From Butyrivibrio sp. (GTDB lineage Bacteria; Bacillota; Clostridia; Lachnospirales; Lachnospiraceae): a stretch of DNA of 64,000 nucleotides. The DNA lies in assembly GCF_017433805.1 (NCBI RefSeq), contig NZ_JAFRGN010000011.1, forward strand, positions 124,001 to 188,000. Direction: 5' to 3'. Shown one piece after another: positions 45,275 to 55,095 of the stretch. The translations under genes and the position numbers were made by a program. How positions within the stretch are numbered: the first letter of the stretch is position 1; every line of letters starts with the position of its first letter. The notes beneath the pieces are model-generated. The model was not told the DNA's origin. It was given only the letters and a program-made list of their open reading frames with translations, and made no database searches.

Positions 45275-46456
45275 TTATCTTTCTACTATAGCTGCGCATC
45301 CCATTCCACCGCCTACACACAGCGTTGCAAGTCCTTTATGTACATCTCTTCTCTGCATTTCATATAAAAGAGATACCAGGATTCTATTTCCAGAGCATCC
45401 TACCGGATGTCCAAGTGCAATAGCACCACCGTTTACGTTAAGTACATCATTGCTAAAGCCAAGGTCATGCTGAACAGCCACTGACTGAGCTGCAAAAGCT
45501 TCGTTTGCCTCGATGAGATCGAAATCACCAATTGAGTATCCAGCCTTCTTCATTACCTTCTGAGTTGCAGCAACAGGTCCGATTCCCATGATGCTAGGCT
45601 CTACGCCAGCAAGCTCACCTGCGATCCATGTTCCAAGAGGCTTAACGCCGAGCTCTTTTGCCTTCTCTTCACTCATTACAATGATTGCTGATGCAGCGTC
45701 ATTGATACCTGAAGAGTTAGCAGCTGTAACAACACCGCCGTCCTTCTTAAACGCTGGCTTAAGTCCTGATATACCCTCAACAGTAACGCCCTTTCTTGGG
45801 CCTTCATCTGTATCAAAAATGATTGTCTCTTTCTTTTTCTTTATCTCAACAGGAACGATTTCTTCCTTGAACTTGCCCTCAGCAATAGCCTTTTCAGCCT
45901 TATTCTGTGACCATGCAGCAAACTCATCGAGCTGCTGTCTTGTAAGGTGCCACTGCTCTGCAATATTCTCAGCTGTGATACCCATGTGATATCCACCAAA
46001 TGCATCTGTAAGAGCATCCTTGATCATGGCATCCTGAAGCTCTCCAGAACCCATTCTATAACCGTAACGGCCCTGCTGCATAAGATAAGGAGCCATTGAC
46101 ATGTTCTCCATACCACCAGCAACAATAATATCTGCATCTCCCATACCAATAAGCTTGGCTGCGAGGTTAACGCAGTGAAGGCCTGATCCACAGAGTACAT
46201 TTATAGTAGTTGCAGGAACTTCCACAGGAATTCCCGCATTGATAGCTGACTGTCTTGCTGGGTTCTGTCCCAATCCTGCCTGAATAACGCAGCCCATATA
46301 AACTTCATCAACCTGCTCAGGCTTAACACCAGCTCTTTTCAGAGCTTCCTTAATAACAATTGCACCAAGTGCTGGTGCTGGAGTTGTGGAAAGTGTTCCA
46401 CCCATTGTTCCAATCGCTGTTCTACATGCTCCCGCCAAAACTACTTTTCTTGCCAT
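45275..46456 (-). CDS. Acetyl-CoA C-acetyltransferase (second thiolase)
   Basis: 393 residues from ATG 46456, where GGAGGG precedes at good spacing. It condenses two acetyl-CoA to acetoacetyl-CoA. Catalytic Cys is in LCGSGLHCV; the other active residues are GHPVGCSG (His) and CVGGGMGCA (Cys). It stands alone rather than in the butyrate operon at 54-60 kb and is very similar to the operon thiolase there. It may supply a different pool or growth condition. Confidence 0.95.
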   Translation of the reverse strand: MARKVVLAGACRTAIGTMGGTLSTTPAPALGAIVIKEALKRAGVKPEQVDEVYMGCVIQAGLGQNPARQSAINAGIPVEVPATTINVLCGSGLHCVNLAAKLIGMGDADIIVAGGMENMSMAPYLMQQGRYGYRMGSGELQDAMIKDALTDAFGGYHMGITAENIAEQWHLTRQQLDEFAAWSQNKAEKAIAEGKFKEEIVPVEIKKKKETIIFDTDEGPRKGVTVEGISGLKPAFKKDGGVVTAANSSGINDAASAIIVMSEEKAKELGVKPLGTWIAGELAGVEPSIMGIGPVAATQKVMKKAGYSIGDFDLIEANEAFAAQSVAVQHDLGFSNDVLNVNGGAIALGHPVGCSGNRILVSLLYEMQRRDVHKGLATLCVGGGMGCAAIVER

Positions 46457-46536
46457 AACGCCCTCCATCTATATCTTTTTTACTAACAAACCATCATTCC
46501 CATATCCGCAAAAATCCCCACGGATACTCATATATT

Positions 46537-46565
46537 ATTTTATCACTATATTGATTTATACTCAA
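46537..46565 (-). promoter_or_regulatory. Promoter of the second thiolase gene
   Basis: Minus-strand TTGAGT (46565-46560), 17-nt spacer, TAAAAT (46542-46537), about 80 bp before the start. Confidence 0.6.
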
Positions 46566-46657
46566 CGAAACATTGTATAAATACTTTTCCTCCCCTCCGC
46601 AGAAATAAATCTCACCCCCGCCTTCCGCATCTGGGGCCGCCAAGGGTGCCTCACGTT

Positions 46658-47401
46658 TTATTTTTGGAGGCGAAGCGGAAGCTCGAGGCCGTGCCGGGTT
46701 AAAAGAGCTTCGTTGGAGAGGATGTCGGTGCTGGGGCCATCAGCTATGATGTGTCCATCGTCGAGAAGAACTGTTCTCTCGCAGGTGTCCATGATGAAAT
46801 CAAGGTCGTGAGAGGTGATGAGTTTGAGAGACTTGATTTCATTAAGGATCTTGATGAGGTTCTTTCTGTTGCGTGGGTCCAGGGCGATTGATGGCTCATC
46901 CATTATGATGATGTCTGGTTCCATTGCCAGGATTGTGGCGATGGATGCAAGCTTCTTTTCGCCGCCAGAGAGCTTGTAGGTATGTTTCTTGCGAAGCTCT
47001 GTGATGTGAACCTTCTCAAGCGCTTCTGCTACTCTTTTCTCAACTTCTTCGTCTGAAAGCCCGTAGTTCTGTGGTCCAAAAGCCACGTCGTCCTCTATAG
47101 TTGATAAGAACAGCTGGCTGTCAGAATCCTGGAATACATAGCCAATATGCTCTCTCACATGATTTAAGTTCTTTTTATTCACAGAATGGCCTGCCACCTC
47201 GAGTGTTCCCTTGTAATTGAGGTTAAGCCCCACAAGGAGCTTCATAAGCGTGGACTTCCCAATCCCGTTGGCGCCTATTATTCCTATGCTCTCGCCATCA
47301 TGTGCCACAAAATTTATATCATTAAGAACCTGCTCATCCTTCTCATAAGCAAAGCTCAAATGTTCAATTTTCAGTAGTTCTCCACTAACACCTGTATGCA
47401 T
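46658..47401 (-). CDS. cbiO: Cobalt ECF transporter ATPase CbiO
   Basis: 247 residues. Walker A GANGIGKST, signature LSGGEKK and Walker B IIIMDEPS are all intact. It energises the CbiMQ membrane complex. It is third in the transporter operon, 47 bp after cbiQ. AGAGGATGAT precedes the ATG. Confidence 0.95.
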   Translation of the reverse strand: MHTGVSGELLKIEHLSFAYEKDEQVLNDINFVAHDGESIGIIGANGIGKSTLMKLLVGLNLNYKGTLEVAGHSVNKKNLNHVREHIGYVFQDSDSQLFLSTIEDDVAFGPQNYGLSDEEVEKRVAEALEKVHITELRKKHTYKLSGGEKKLASIATILAMEPDIIIMDEPSIALDPRNRKNLIKILNEIKSLKLITSHDLDFIMDTCERTVLLDDGHIIADGPSTDILSNEALLTRHGLELPLRLQK

Positions 47402-47448
47402 ATCATCCTCTTTTATTTATCAAAAACTCATTACAACAATCTGTCAGA

Positions 47449-48225
47449 TCATCCAAAGAACCCGGAATACCTGACAAAGGCAAAAGCAAGTAGCCATATT
47501 ATCGGATACAGAATATCCGCAATGCGCACTTTCTTTTTCCTGATCCTGAAATCTCCGGTAAAGCCTCTAAGGAGCATACTCTCATAGACATTCTCAGCCC
47601 TGTCCATGCTGCGAAGAAGCCATTGACCGACCAGTGTGCCCCAGGCCTTGTAATGAATTCCGTTCTGGTGAGGGGCTCTTAGCTTATAAGCCGTCATGAT
47701 TCTGTCAGCCTCTATCGCCATGATTCCAAAGTATCTGTAGATCAGCAAAATTACTATTGCCAGCACCTTAGGCAGATGCAAAATCCTTAAGGCGTAGCAG
47801 ATATCGTCTATTGATGTAGTCGCTATCAGAATGTACACCGCCAGCACACTGTAAAAGCCCTTAAGCATCACAGTGAACATTGACAGCACTCCGCCCGTCA
47901 CTGGGACACTACCTATCATCCCCACAATCTGTTTGTCGAAAAATGGATTGAAAATGCCAACAAATAAAACCAGTGGCAGTATGAGCCTCATTCTGTAAAT
48001 GCCTTCTTTAAAAGATAATTCGCCAGCAATGAAGCCAAAGAATGGATAAACTGACATCACGATAAGTGGAACCACTTTGTACTTGTCAAAAGATACTACG
48101 ATAAAAATGTATAAAACACTAAGCAGCAGCTTCCCTAGAGGATGAAGTTCATTCATCCAGTGGGAACGCTGCTGCAGATTTTGTAATTTATTTAATTCGT
48201 TTATATTTTTCTCAATTGAATTCAT
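47449..48225 (-). CDS. cbiQ: Cobalt ECF transporter membrane subunit CbiQ
   Basis: 258 residues with about five membrane segments (LPLVLFVGIFNPFF and so on). The coupling helix region ADRIMTAYKLRAPH is typical of ECF T-components. It lies 27 bp after cbiM. The ribosome site before ATG 48225 is weak. Confidence 0.9.
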   Translation of the reverse strand: MNSIEKNINELNKLQNLQQRSHWMNELHPLGKLLLSVLYIFIVVSFDKYKVVPLIVMSVYPFFGFIAGELSFKEGIYRMRLILPLVLFVGIFNPFFDKQIVGMIGSVPVTGGVLSMFTVMLKGFYSVLAVYILIATTSIDDICYALRILHLPKVLAIVILLIYRYFGIMAIEADRIMTAYKLRAPHQNGIHYKAWGTLVGQWLLRSMDRAENVYESMLLRGFTGDFRIRKKKVRIADILYPIIWLLAFAFVRYSGFFG

Positions 48226-48252
48226 ATAGACAGCTTAGCATATTTTAGACTT

Positions 48253-49257
48253 TTATGTTGCGCTCTTATCTTTTTTCCTAAAGAATCTGAATGCATAGGA
48301 AGCACCAACGCAAACGCCAACAACCACAAGTGCTCCAACAATACCTGAGAAGCTTGTTCCTACAGCTGATTCGCTGTCCTTGAATGCATAGTCAGGTAAA
48401 AGAGATGTTGTCTCCTGGATACCTGCTGCTGTCTCGTAAGCACCGCCCTCAGCCTCAAGCTCTGATGTTCCAGCAACCTGCTCCATAGACCACTCAAGTC
48501 CATCTGGGAAAGATGATGCGAAAAGAGAAATAGCGCCGCCGCAGATAGCTGCTGCCACTGCAAGAGCAACGATTGTTCCCTTGAAGGAAAGCTTTCCTTC
48601 CTTAGCTTTGCCTTCTCCAATACCCCAAAGAAGTTCAGGTCTTGCTTCGTGAACAAATACAAGAACTGCTGCTGTAATAAGGCCTTCAACAAGACCGATT
48701 GCAAGGTGAATAGGCTGCATTGTTGCTACGAATACTGAGAATGGAAGCTCTGTTACACCTGAAAGAAGTGTCTCAAGAGTAACTGAGAATGCGCCCATCT
48801 GAAGTGTAAGCACACATCCCAAAATTGACGCAAGAATAATCTTAGCTCTGGTTGCTCCCTTTTTCATAATTGGCTTCCAAATAAGCAGGGCACCCACAAA
48901 ACACCCGTAAAAGGCCATATTCCATATATTACATCCAAGTGCAAGAAGTCCTCCGTCAGCAAATAACAGGCACTGAACCAGAAGCACTCCTATCATAGTA
49001 AGGAATCCTGCGCAAGGTCCGAGCATAGCTGAAAGCATCATACCTCCGCAAAGATGTCCTGATGAACCTGTTCCAGGAATAGTAAAGTTGAGCATCTGTG
49101 TAGCAAATACAAAAGCTCCCATTACACCCATTACAGGGATTTTCTTAGGATCATTTTCCTCTCTAACTTTCTTTACAGAAACACCTGCTGCTCCTGTAGA
49201 TAAAACATACATTGTTCCAGCAACTGCTGGTGCCACAAGGGCGTCTGCCATGTGCAT
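48253..49257 (-). CDS. cbiM: Cobalt ECF substrate-binding subunit CbiM fused to a CbiN-like PDGLE domain
   Basis: 334 residues from ATG 49257, chosen because AGAGGAGG lies 7 nt upstream. It begins MHMADAL, whose N-terminal His region coordinates Co2+ in this family. About seven membrane segments follow. The C-terminal part has FPDGLEWSMEQV, the PDGLE domain that replaces separate CbiN, and a last membrane helix with a basic end (FRFFRKKDK). No separate cbiN gene is present, in line with the fusion. The promoter with a metal-regulator-like palindrome lies just upstream. Confidence 0.93.
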   Translation of the reverse strand: MHMADALVAPAVAGTMYVLSTGAAGVSVKKVREENDPKKIPVMGVMGAFVFATQMLNFTIPGTGSSGHLCGGMMLSAMLGPCAGFLTMIGVLLVQCLLFADGGLLALGCNIWNMAFYGCFVGALLIWKPIMKKGATRAKIILASILGCVLTLQMGAFSVTLETLLSGVTELPFSVFVATMQPIHLAIGLVEGLITAAVLVFVHEARPELLWGIGEGKAKEGKLSFKGTIVALAVAAAICGGAISLFASSFPDGLEWSMEQVAGTSELEAEGGAYETAAGIQETTSLLPDYAFKDSESAVGTSFSGIVGALVVVGVCVGASYAFRFFRKKDKSAT

Positions 49258-49331
49258 AAAAATGCCTCCTCTATATAACCAAATAATAAGGCCGACTGTA
49301 AGAGTCGACCTTGGTCTCTCTATCAGCAACT

Positions 49332-49374
49332 AGTATAATAGAGGCCCATATTTATCCACAAGCCCCCTAGGGGG
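49332..49374 (-). promoter_or_regulatory. Promoter and CsoR/RcnR-like operator before cbiM
   Basis: Minus-strand TTGTGG (49361-49356), 18-nt spacer, TATACT (49337-49332). The perfect palindrome CCCCCTAGGGGG (49363-49374) abuts the -35. C-tract/G-tract palindromes are the operators of CsoR/RcnR metal sensors, so cobalt-responsive repression is proposed. No cobalamin aptamer was found here. Confidence 0.5.
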
Positions 49375-49426
49375 TTGTTTTTTTGTAGTAATTATCTACC
49401 TTACAGAAGCATCACATCCCGAAAGC

Positions 49427-50509
49427 TCAGGCTTTAACCTGTTCAAATAATTTTCGAATTGCAACATCATAAGGTGCGCGCAGAACCCCATACTCAGTAA
49501 CAATTCCTGTGATAAGTTCATTATCTGTTACATCGAACGCAGGATTATACACCTTAACCCCCTCTGGAGCCATGCGCTCCTTGTACCACATCTCAGTAAC
49601 CTCTTCAGGCTTGCGCTGCTCAATCTTGATTTCATCACCTGTTGGAGTGTTGATATCAATAGTTGATGTAGGTGCGCACACATAGAATGGAATATTGTAA
49701 CGCTTAGCAACTGTGGCAACTACGCTTGTTCCAATCTTATTGGCAGCATCTCCGTTAGCAGCAACTCTGTCGCAGCCAACAAAGATAGCATTGATAGCGC
49801 CGCTCTTCATAAGTGACGCAGACATATTATCGCACAAAAGAGTAGTATCTATTCCTGCAGAATGAAGCTCATAAGCTGTAAGTCTGGCTCCCTGCAAAAG
49901 AGGTCTTGTCTCATCGCAGTAGACTTTGATCTTCATTCCTTTTTCGTGAGCAAGATACATTGGTGCTGTAGCTGTACCATACTTACAGGTTGCAAGCTGT
50001 CCAGCGTTACAGTGTGTCAGAAGTCCATAGCCATCCTCAATAAGAGTAAGACCATTTTCTCCAATTCTTCTGCAGACATCGATATCCTCAGCTTTGATGC
50101 GCTCTGACTCTGCCTTCATCTCCGCGATAACTGCCGCTCTGTCAAAGCTCTTTCCTTCCTCACAGAATTCTTTTACATGAGCTTCCATTCTCTTAAGAGC
50201 CCATGAAAGATTAACTGCAGTAGGTCTTGAAGAGTTGAGATAATCACTCTTTTCCCTAAACTCTGTCATGAACGCCTCGTAGCTATCTGCCTCAGAATGC
50301 TTCATGAGAAGGTAAATTCCAAAGCCAGCTGTTACGCCAATAGCTGGAGCTCCTCTTACCTGCAAAAGATATATCGCATCCCATATCTCTTTACCTGTAT
50401 GGAGTCTTATCATCTCTGTCTTGCCAGGAAGAAGAGTCTGATCAATTATCTCTATGGCATCAACCTCATCTACAAGTGCCACTGTTTCATAATCCAAAAT
50501 GTTGCTCAT
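49427..50509 (-). CDS. mtnA: S-methyl-5-thioribose-1-phosphate isomerase
   Basis: 360 residues from ATG 50509, where AAGGAG lies 9 nt upstream. It opens 5-methylthioribose-1-phosphate in methionine salvage. Motifs are LLQVRGAPAIGVTAGFG, THCNAGQLAT (active Cys), DETRPLLQGARLTAYEL and FVGCDRVAANGDAANKIGT (active Asp). The paralogous initiation-factor eIF2B-like branch is less likely because those motifs are kept. No other methionine-salvage genes are in the window; it may instead belong to an alternative methylthioribose shunt. Confidence 0.95.
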   Translation of the reverse strand: MSNILDYETVALVDEVDAIEIIDQTLLPGKTEMIRLHTGKEIWDAIYLLQVRGAPAIGVTAGFGIYLLMKHSEADSYEAFMTEFREKSDYLNSSRPTAVNLSWALKRMEAHVKEFCEEGKSFDRAAVIAEMKAESERIKAEDIDVCRRIGENGLTLIEDGYGLLTHCNAGQLATCKYGTATAPMYLAHEKGMKIKVYCDETRPLLQGARLTAYELHSAGIDTTLLCDNMSASLMKSGAINAIFVGCDRVAANGDAANKIGTSVVATVAKRYNIPFYVCAPTSTIDINTPTGDEIKIEQRKPEEVTEMWYKERMAPEGVKVYNPAFDVTDNELITGIVTEYGVLRAPYDVAIRKLFEQVKA

Positions 50510-50564
50510 ACTGTGCTGCTCCTTTTTATCCATAAATCTGATAATTATTCATACCAAACCGTAT

Positions 50565-53500
50565 TCACCAGTTAATTTCGTGCCTGCCAGCCTCAAGTTC
50601 CTTTTCCTCGCCTGTTGGAAGAGTAAGTGTGCAGGTTGTTCCCTCGGGAACAGTACATGAAATCTGCCTTGCTTCAGAATCCCATGACACTCTGATAATA
50701 CCACGTCTTGACTTATAGGCGCCCTCAGCTTTGTTCACGCCCTGTCCCATCATTGGTTTTACAAAAAAGTGCTCGTATCCAGCTGCGTTTTCATCTGGTC
50801 TGATTCCCAGAATATCGCTGTAACAAAAAGCACAAACGCTTGAATACGCTGCATGGTTAAGCGAGCCTGTCAGTTCATACTGATCTCCAGGATAATCATT
50901 CCCTGCGCTGTCCTGATATCTGAATGCCATAAGATCCTCAGGATTAGTAGTAAGTCCCAGAGAAAGTGGATGTGCAAGTCCTCCAGGTGCTTCGTTAGTC
51001 ATTACCTTGATCGCTGTATCCACATAGCCATTCTGAGAAAGCGCCGGCAGATAATTAGCCATTCCCGCGTATCCTGGATAAAAGAGGTATGCACCATACT
51101 CACTCAGAATATTTAGTCTCTCTGCTGCATCCTGCTTCATTTCCTCAGGGAAAAGATCAAACGCAATGCCAAGAGCATAGGCAGTTTCTGATTCCACGTC
51201 AGAATTCAGAATACCTGCTGCCACAGAGCCGTCTTCTCTGATAAAGGTCTCCTGCCACTTTCTTGTGAACTCATTAGCATATCCGTCATAGATCTCTGTC
51301 AGCGCCTCATCTTCTCTTACTCTGTGCATGTTGGCCACAAGTCTTGCTGAATGAGCTGCCCACGCAGTATCTGTAAGGGTCTCAGGTGTAGACTGTCCAG
51401 ATAAATGATCACCATAACCTCCGGATGATAAAAGAAAATCATCTGCGGTAGCAACAAGGTAATTCACCCATCTCTCGGCCGCATCCACATTTTCAGCGAT
51501 TATTGTCTCATCGCCATATTGCAGATAAGCATTCCAGGTAATCTGAGTTATACTATCACCCCAACAGCTGTGTCCGCCGAACGGATTGCGTCTTGGTGCC
51601 ACATCACTTATGGCGCCGTTTTCTTCCTGTTGAACTCTTAATTCTCTTAGATAGTTGCGATAAAAAGCTTCTGAATCATACTGGTACATTGCAAAGCCTG
51701 ATACAGCCTGCGCATCACCGCTCCATCCAAGTCTTTCATCTCTCTGAGCACAGTCTGTAGGGTTATCCATCAAATTAGATCTAAGGCTATACACTGAATT
51801 CTGATATAACGCGTTTATCGTCTCGTTTGAGCAGTGGAACTCTCCTGTCTGCTCCATTCCAGATGAAAGAGCAAGCGCTGTAATGGCTTCTTCAGGTATT
51901 GCCACGTCAAGTCCAGTAACTTCCATGTATCTGAAACCATGATAGGTATGTGAAAAGCATATATCCTTCTGAGAAGCCTTCGTTCCATACACGTAATAAT
52001 CTGTATTTCTTGCAGACAAAAGCCCTCTCGTCCAAACTGTTCCAGTCACATCATCAGAATTGACGAGATTATTATCATTCAGGAACTCTCCAAATCTGAA
52101 GGTCAAAACATCGCCGTCTTTTAGCATAACTGCATCACATAGCAGGTCTTTATCAATCCTGATCGTGCCTGCCACATTCTGGCCAAAGTCGTATACAAAA
52201 TGGCCTGGCTCTGGTTCTTTTACGCTGACAACATTTAATCTGTTCCAAACAGAAATTGAATCATTCTCCTTATGCCTGCATGCTACATTCAGGAACTTTT
52301 CTTCTACCGCATCAACAAGTGGTGCCTGGAAATCCTCAGCCTCGGCGATATCATATCTATCATCGATTATCTCGCCCTGATAAATATCATTAAATCTGTA
52401 TCTGCTCTCTTTTGACACCAGGAACGACTCATCTGTTGGAATTATCTCCCTGCTGCCATCCCTGTAATTAATTACAAGCTCGCCCTTAACTGCCAGCTTG
52501 TCACCCCAGGGACTTGCAACCTCAGGATATCCAACGCCTCTGTCAAAAAAGCCATGGAAAAGACCTATTTCCAGCTCGTTTGTATCAGCTATAAGCTCAG
52601 TTACATCATAGGAAACATAGCTTAGATACTGATCAAACACCATCTTACCAGGATCAAAAAAATGTTCTGAAACAGCCTGTCCATTGATGCTGGCATCAAA
52701 GCTTCCCAGTGCTGTCATATATAGATATGCACTCTCTACGCTAGCCTTATCTACGTTAAACTCCCTTTTGAACACAGGTGCAGCATCACTGTCTGTCTCA
52801 GACAACAAAAAGCCTGAGGATACCACAAGACTCCTGCCCTTTGTGTCATAATTGGTCTTATAGTAAAAAGGTGAAAATGCACTTTCCTTAGAATTAGCAT
52901 AATCATTCTCGTGAAGATTATTGACAAAGTTTCCATCAAAATCTTCTGCAAACAGTTCCTGGTCGCCAGCTGTAACTACGATATCATCAACAGAAGCTAC
53001 ATCTGTTCCCCTTGACTTATAGGTACCAACGCATCCAAGGCCAAATTCAGGAACTGAAATTTCTCCAAGACTATTATCATCTACAAAAATCTGCGCCTTA
53101 TCACCAGTAACTTTTATATTCATACTGTAGACTCTTCCGGCAATGGTATCATCATTTGCTTCGCCGATCGGAATCTCCAGCTTATATTCTTCATCTTCCA
53201 CGCCGCCTTCAAAACTTCTGAAGGTAAAAAATTCTCCTGCCCCAGTAGCTCTTATTCCATAAAGGGACAATCTGCCGTACTCACCTCTGGCATCTCCCAA
53301 GACAAAGCTTGCTTCTGTACCACCAATCAGCATTCTAAAAGATGCTTCGTACTCAGTAGCCCTCTCCGCAGCTCTTTCATCTATCCAGTCAGGAGCGCTG
53401 ATGAAATGAGCCTTGCTCATACCAGAGTCATATTCATCCACATCAGGTACACTCTTAGTGTCGAGTGCATAGGGCTCTCCAATTATCCATGAAATCTCGC

Positions 53501-53687
53501 CATTATCAGCTGCACTTATCTTTGATGCACTTGCTTCGTTCGAAGACTCAGAGGCATTTAGTGCCCCCGCTTCCTCTGAAGCCACAGAATCACCATTTCC
53601 TGCATTATCTGTTGTAATGCCACATCCAACAAGTGATGTAACCAGCACAGGCAATAATAAAATTTTTGACAGTTTACTATTTCTCAT
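50565..53687 (-). CDS. GH78 alpha-L-rhamnosidase, exported lipoprotein
   Basis: 1,040 residues. Lipobox LVGCG near residue 22 after a basic start, then a Ser/Ala/Glu-rich linker. N-terminal carbohydrate-binding beta-domains follow (TALGSFDASINGQAVSEHF). The catalytic (alpha/alpha)6 domain contains the family block NPTDCAQRDERLGWSGDAQ near 640, with the general-acid Glu. A C-terminal beta-domain closes it. It removes terminal L-rhamnose, probably from rhamnogalacturonan I at the cell surface. It pairs in function with the pectinase and GH127 elsewhere in the window. mtnA follows 56 bp downstream on the same strand. Confidence 0.95.
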   Translation of the reverse strand: MRNSKLSKILLLPVLVTSLVGCGITTDNAGNGDSVASEEAGALNASESSNEASASKISAADNGEISWIIGEPYALDTKSVPDVDEYDSGMSKAHFISAPDWIDERAAERATEYEASFRMLIGGTEASFVLGDARGEYGRLSLYGIRATGAGEFFTFRSFEGGVEDEEYKLEIPIGEANDDTIAGRVYSMNIKVTGDKAQIFVDDNSLGEISVPEFGLGCVGTYKSRGTDVASVDDIVVTAGDQELFAEDFDGNFVNNLHENDYANSKESAFSPFYYKTNYDTKGRSLVVSSGFLLSETDSDAAPVFKREFNVDKASVESAYLYMTALGSFDASINGQAVSEHFFDPGKMVFDQYLSYVSYDVTELIADTNELEIGLFHGFFDRGVGYPEVASPWGDKLAVKGELVINYRDGSREIIPTDESFLVSKESRYRFNDIYQGEIIDDRYDIAEAEDFQAPLVDAVEEKFLNVACRHKENDSISVWNRLNVVSVKEPEPGHFVYDFGQNVAGTIRIDKDLLCDAVMLKDGDVLTFRFGEFLNDNNLVNSDDVTGTVWTRGLLSARNTDYYVYGTKASQKDICFSHTYHGFRYMEVTGLDVAIPEEAITALALSSGMEQTGEFHCSNETINALYQNSVYSLRSNLMDNPTDCAQRDERLGWSGDAQAVSGFAMYQYDSEAFYRNYLRELRVQQEENGAISDVAPRRNPFGGHSCWGDSITQITWNAYLQYGDETIIAENVDAAERWVNYLVATADDFLLSSGGYGDHLSGQSTPETLTDTAWAAHSARLVANMHRVREDEALTEIYDGYANEFTRKWQETFIREDGSVAAGILNSDVESETAYALGIAFDLFPEEMKQDAAERLNILSEYGAYLFYPGYAGMANYLPALSQNGYVDTAIKVMTNEAPGGLAHPLSLGLTTNPEDLMAFRYQDSAGNDYPGDQYELTGSLNHAAYSSVCAFCYSDILGIRPDENAAGYEHFFVKPMMGQGVNKAEGAYKSRRGIIRVSWDSEARQISCTVPEGTTCTLTLPTGEEKELEAGRHEINW

Positions 53688-53694
53688 ATTGCGG

Positions 53695-53904
53695 TTAAAT
53701 CCTTGTCATCAGTTCTGCAGCAACTTCGCTTCCATGCTTGGCAGCATATGAAGCCCACTTCTTGGCCTTAGCTGGATTCTTTTCACCAAAATCACCCTTA
53801 AAATATCCGACAGCAATCTCTTCTGCCGCCTCAATACTACCCTTGCCAGCCTTATCTATGAGGTCTAATAATTTCTGTTTCTTATCCACTACAAATAACT
53901 CCAT
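53695..53904 (-). CDS. Small Sel1-repeat-like protein
   Basis: 69 residues. The segment AAEEIAVGYFKGDFGEKNPAKAKKWASYAAKHG matches two Sel1/TPR-type helices (the full match is split here at FKGDFG). It may bind a partner protein. A GTG start at 53889 with GGAG upstream is a plausible alternative. It lies 7 bp before the GH78 gene on the same strand. I do not recognise a specific function. Confidence 0.6.
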   Translation of the reverse strand: MELFVVDKKQKLLDLIDKAGKGSIEAAEEIAVGYFKGDFGEKNPAKAKKWASYAAKHGSEVAAELMTRI

Positions 53905-53968
53905 TCATTTAAAACTTGTTACGTTTTTCCGCTTTCATATAATACCATGTATGCGTTATTCGAACAAA

Positions 53969-53999
53969 TTAAAACTGCCCCAGCAAATGCCAGGGCAGC
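53969..53999 (-). terminator. Terminator of the butyrate operon
   Basis: CTGCCCTGGCATTTGCTGGGGCAG then TTTT on the minus strand, 22 bp after etfA. Confidence 0.85.
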
Positions 54000-54020
54000 G
54001 TCCTATCTACATTTTATGAA

Positions 54021-55070
54021 TCAACCTTTAGCTGCAAGAGCTTCTTTGATCTTCTTGGTAAGAGCTGGAACGATCTTGTTAAGATCTCCTACTACACCAT
54101 AATCAGCTACATCAAAGATAGGAGCATTCTCATCCTTGTTGATAGCGATGATGATATCAGACTCTTCCATACCTGCAACGTGCTGGATAGCTCCAGAAAT
54201 ACCGATTGCGAAGTAGAGCTGAGGTCTAACTGTCTTACCTGTCTGACCTACCTGGAGATCCTTTGGCTTCCAGCCTGAATCTACAACAGCACGTGAGCAG
54301 GAAACTGTTCCGTTAAGAGCCTCTGCAAGATCCTCAAGAATCTTGAAGTTCTCAGGTGAACCAACTCCACGACCACCAGATACAAGAATCTTAGCAGCCT
54401 GGATATCAGCTACTGCTGATGCTTCCTTAACGATCTTAACGATCTCTGTATAGCAATCATTCTCTTCGAAACCAGGATTGTAATCAACAACCTCTGCCTT
54501 AGCACCCTTGATAGGATCGATCTTCTGCATAACGCCTGGACGAACTGTAGCCATCTGAGGACGGAAGTCTGGGCAAGCGATTGTAGCGATTGTGTTACCA
54601 CCGAATGCAGGTCTTGTCATAAGGAGCTGTTTGTGCTTTGTCTCTCTAGCTGGTGATGGTTCAAGAGGGAAATCACCGATATCAAGACTTGTACAGTCAG
54701 CTGTAAGACCTGTGTGTACTCTTGATGATACTCTAGGGCCAAGATCTCTACCGATTGCTGTAGCACCAACAAGGAGGATCTCAGGCTTGAACTCATTGAT
54801 TACTGATGCAAGAGCGTGTGTGTAAGGCTCTGTTCTGTAATCCTTAAGTGCAGGATCATCAACTACGATTACTCTATCAGCACCATACTCTGCAAGCTTG
54901 TCAACAAGACCCTTAACATCGCTTCCAAGAAGTACAGCTGTTACTTTTTTCTCATCAAGATCTTCTGCAAGATTCTTGGCTTTGCCCAGAAGCTCAAGTG
55001 CAATGCTTGAAAGTTCATTGTCTACCTGCTGAGCAAATATAAATACACCCTTATATTCTTCTAAAGACAT
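54021..55070 (-). CDS. etfA: Electron transfer flavoprotein alpha subunit
   Basis: 349 residues. The C-terminal FAD-binding domain has SGGRGVGSPENF, SRAVVDSGW, VGQTGKTVRPQLYFAIGISGAIQH and VADYGVVGDL. With EtfB it takes electrons from NADH and, together with Bcd, bifurcates them to crotonyl-CoA and ferredoxin. It is the last gene of the butyrate operon, 25 bp after etfB. AAAGGAG precedes the ATG. Confidence 0.97.
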   Translation of the reverse strand: MSLEEYKGVFIFAQQVDNELSSIALELLGKAKNLAEDLDEKKVTAVLLGSDVKGLVDKLAEYGADRVIVVDDPALKDYRTEPYTHALASVINEFKPEILLVGATAIGRDLGPRVSSRVHTGLTADCTSLDIGDFPLEPSPARETKHKQLLMTRPAFGGNTIATIACPDFRPQMATVRPGVMQKIDPIKGAKAEVVDYNPGFEENDCYTEIVKIVKEASAVADIQAAKILVSGGRGVGSPENFKILEDLAEALNGTVSCSRAVVDSGWKPKDLQVGQTGKTVRPQLYFAIGISGAIQHVAGMEESDIIIAINKDENAPIFDVADYGVVGDLNKIVPALTKKIKEALAAKG

Positions 55071-55095
55071 GACTCTTCTCCTTTACATTTCAAGA

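Noticed and set aside
49363-49374. CCCCCTAGGGGG as the mtnA terminator
   Set aside because: The T run lies on the plus strand, where no gene needs ending, and the palindrome abuts the cbiM -35, so an operator is more likely.
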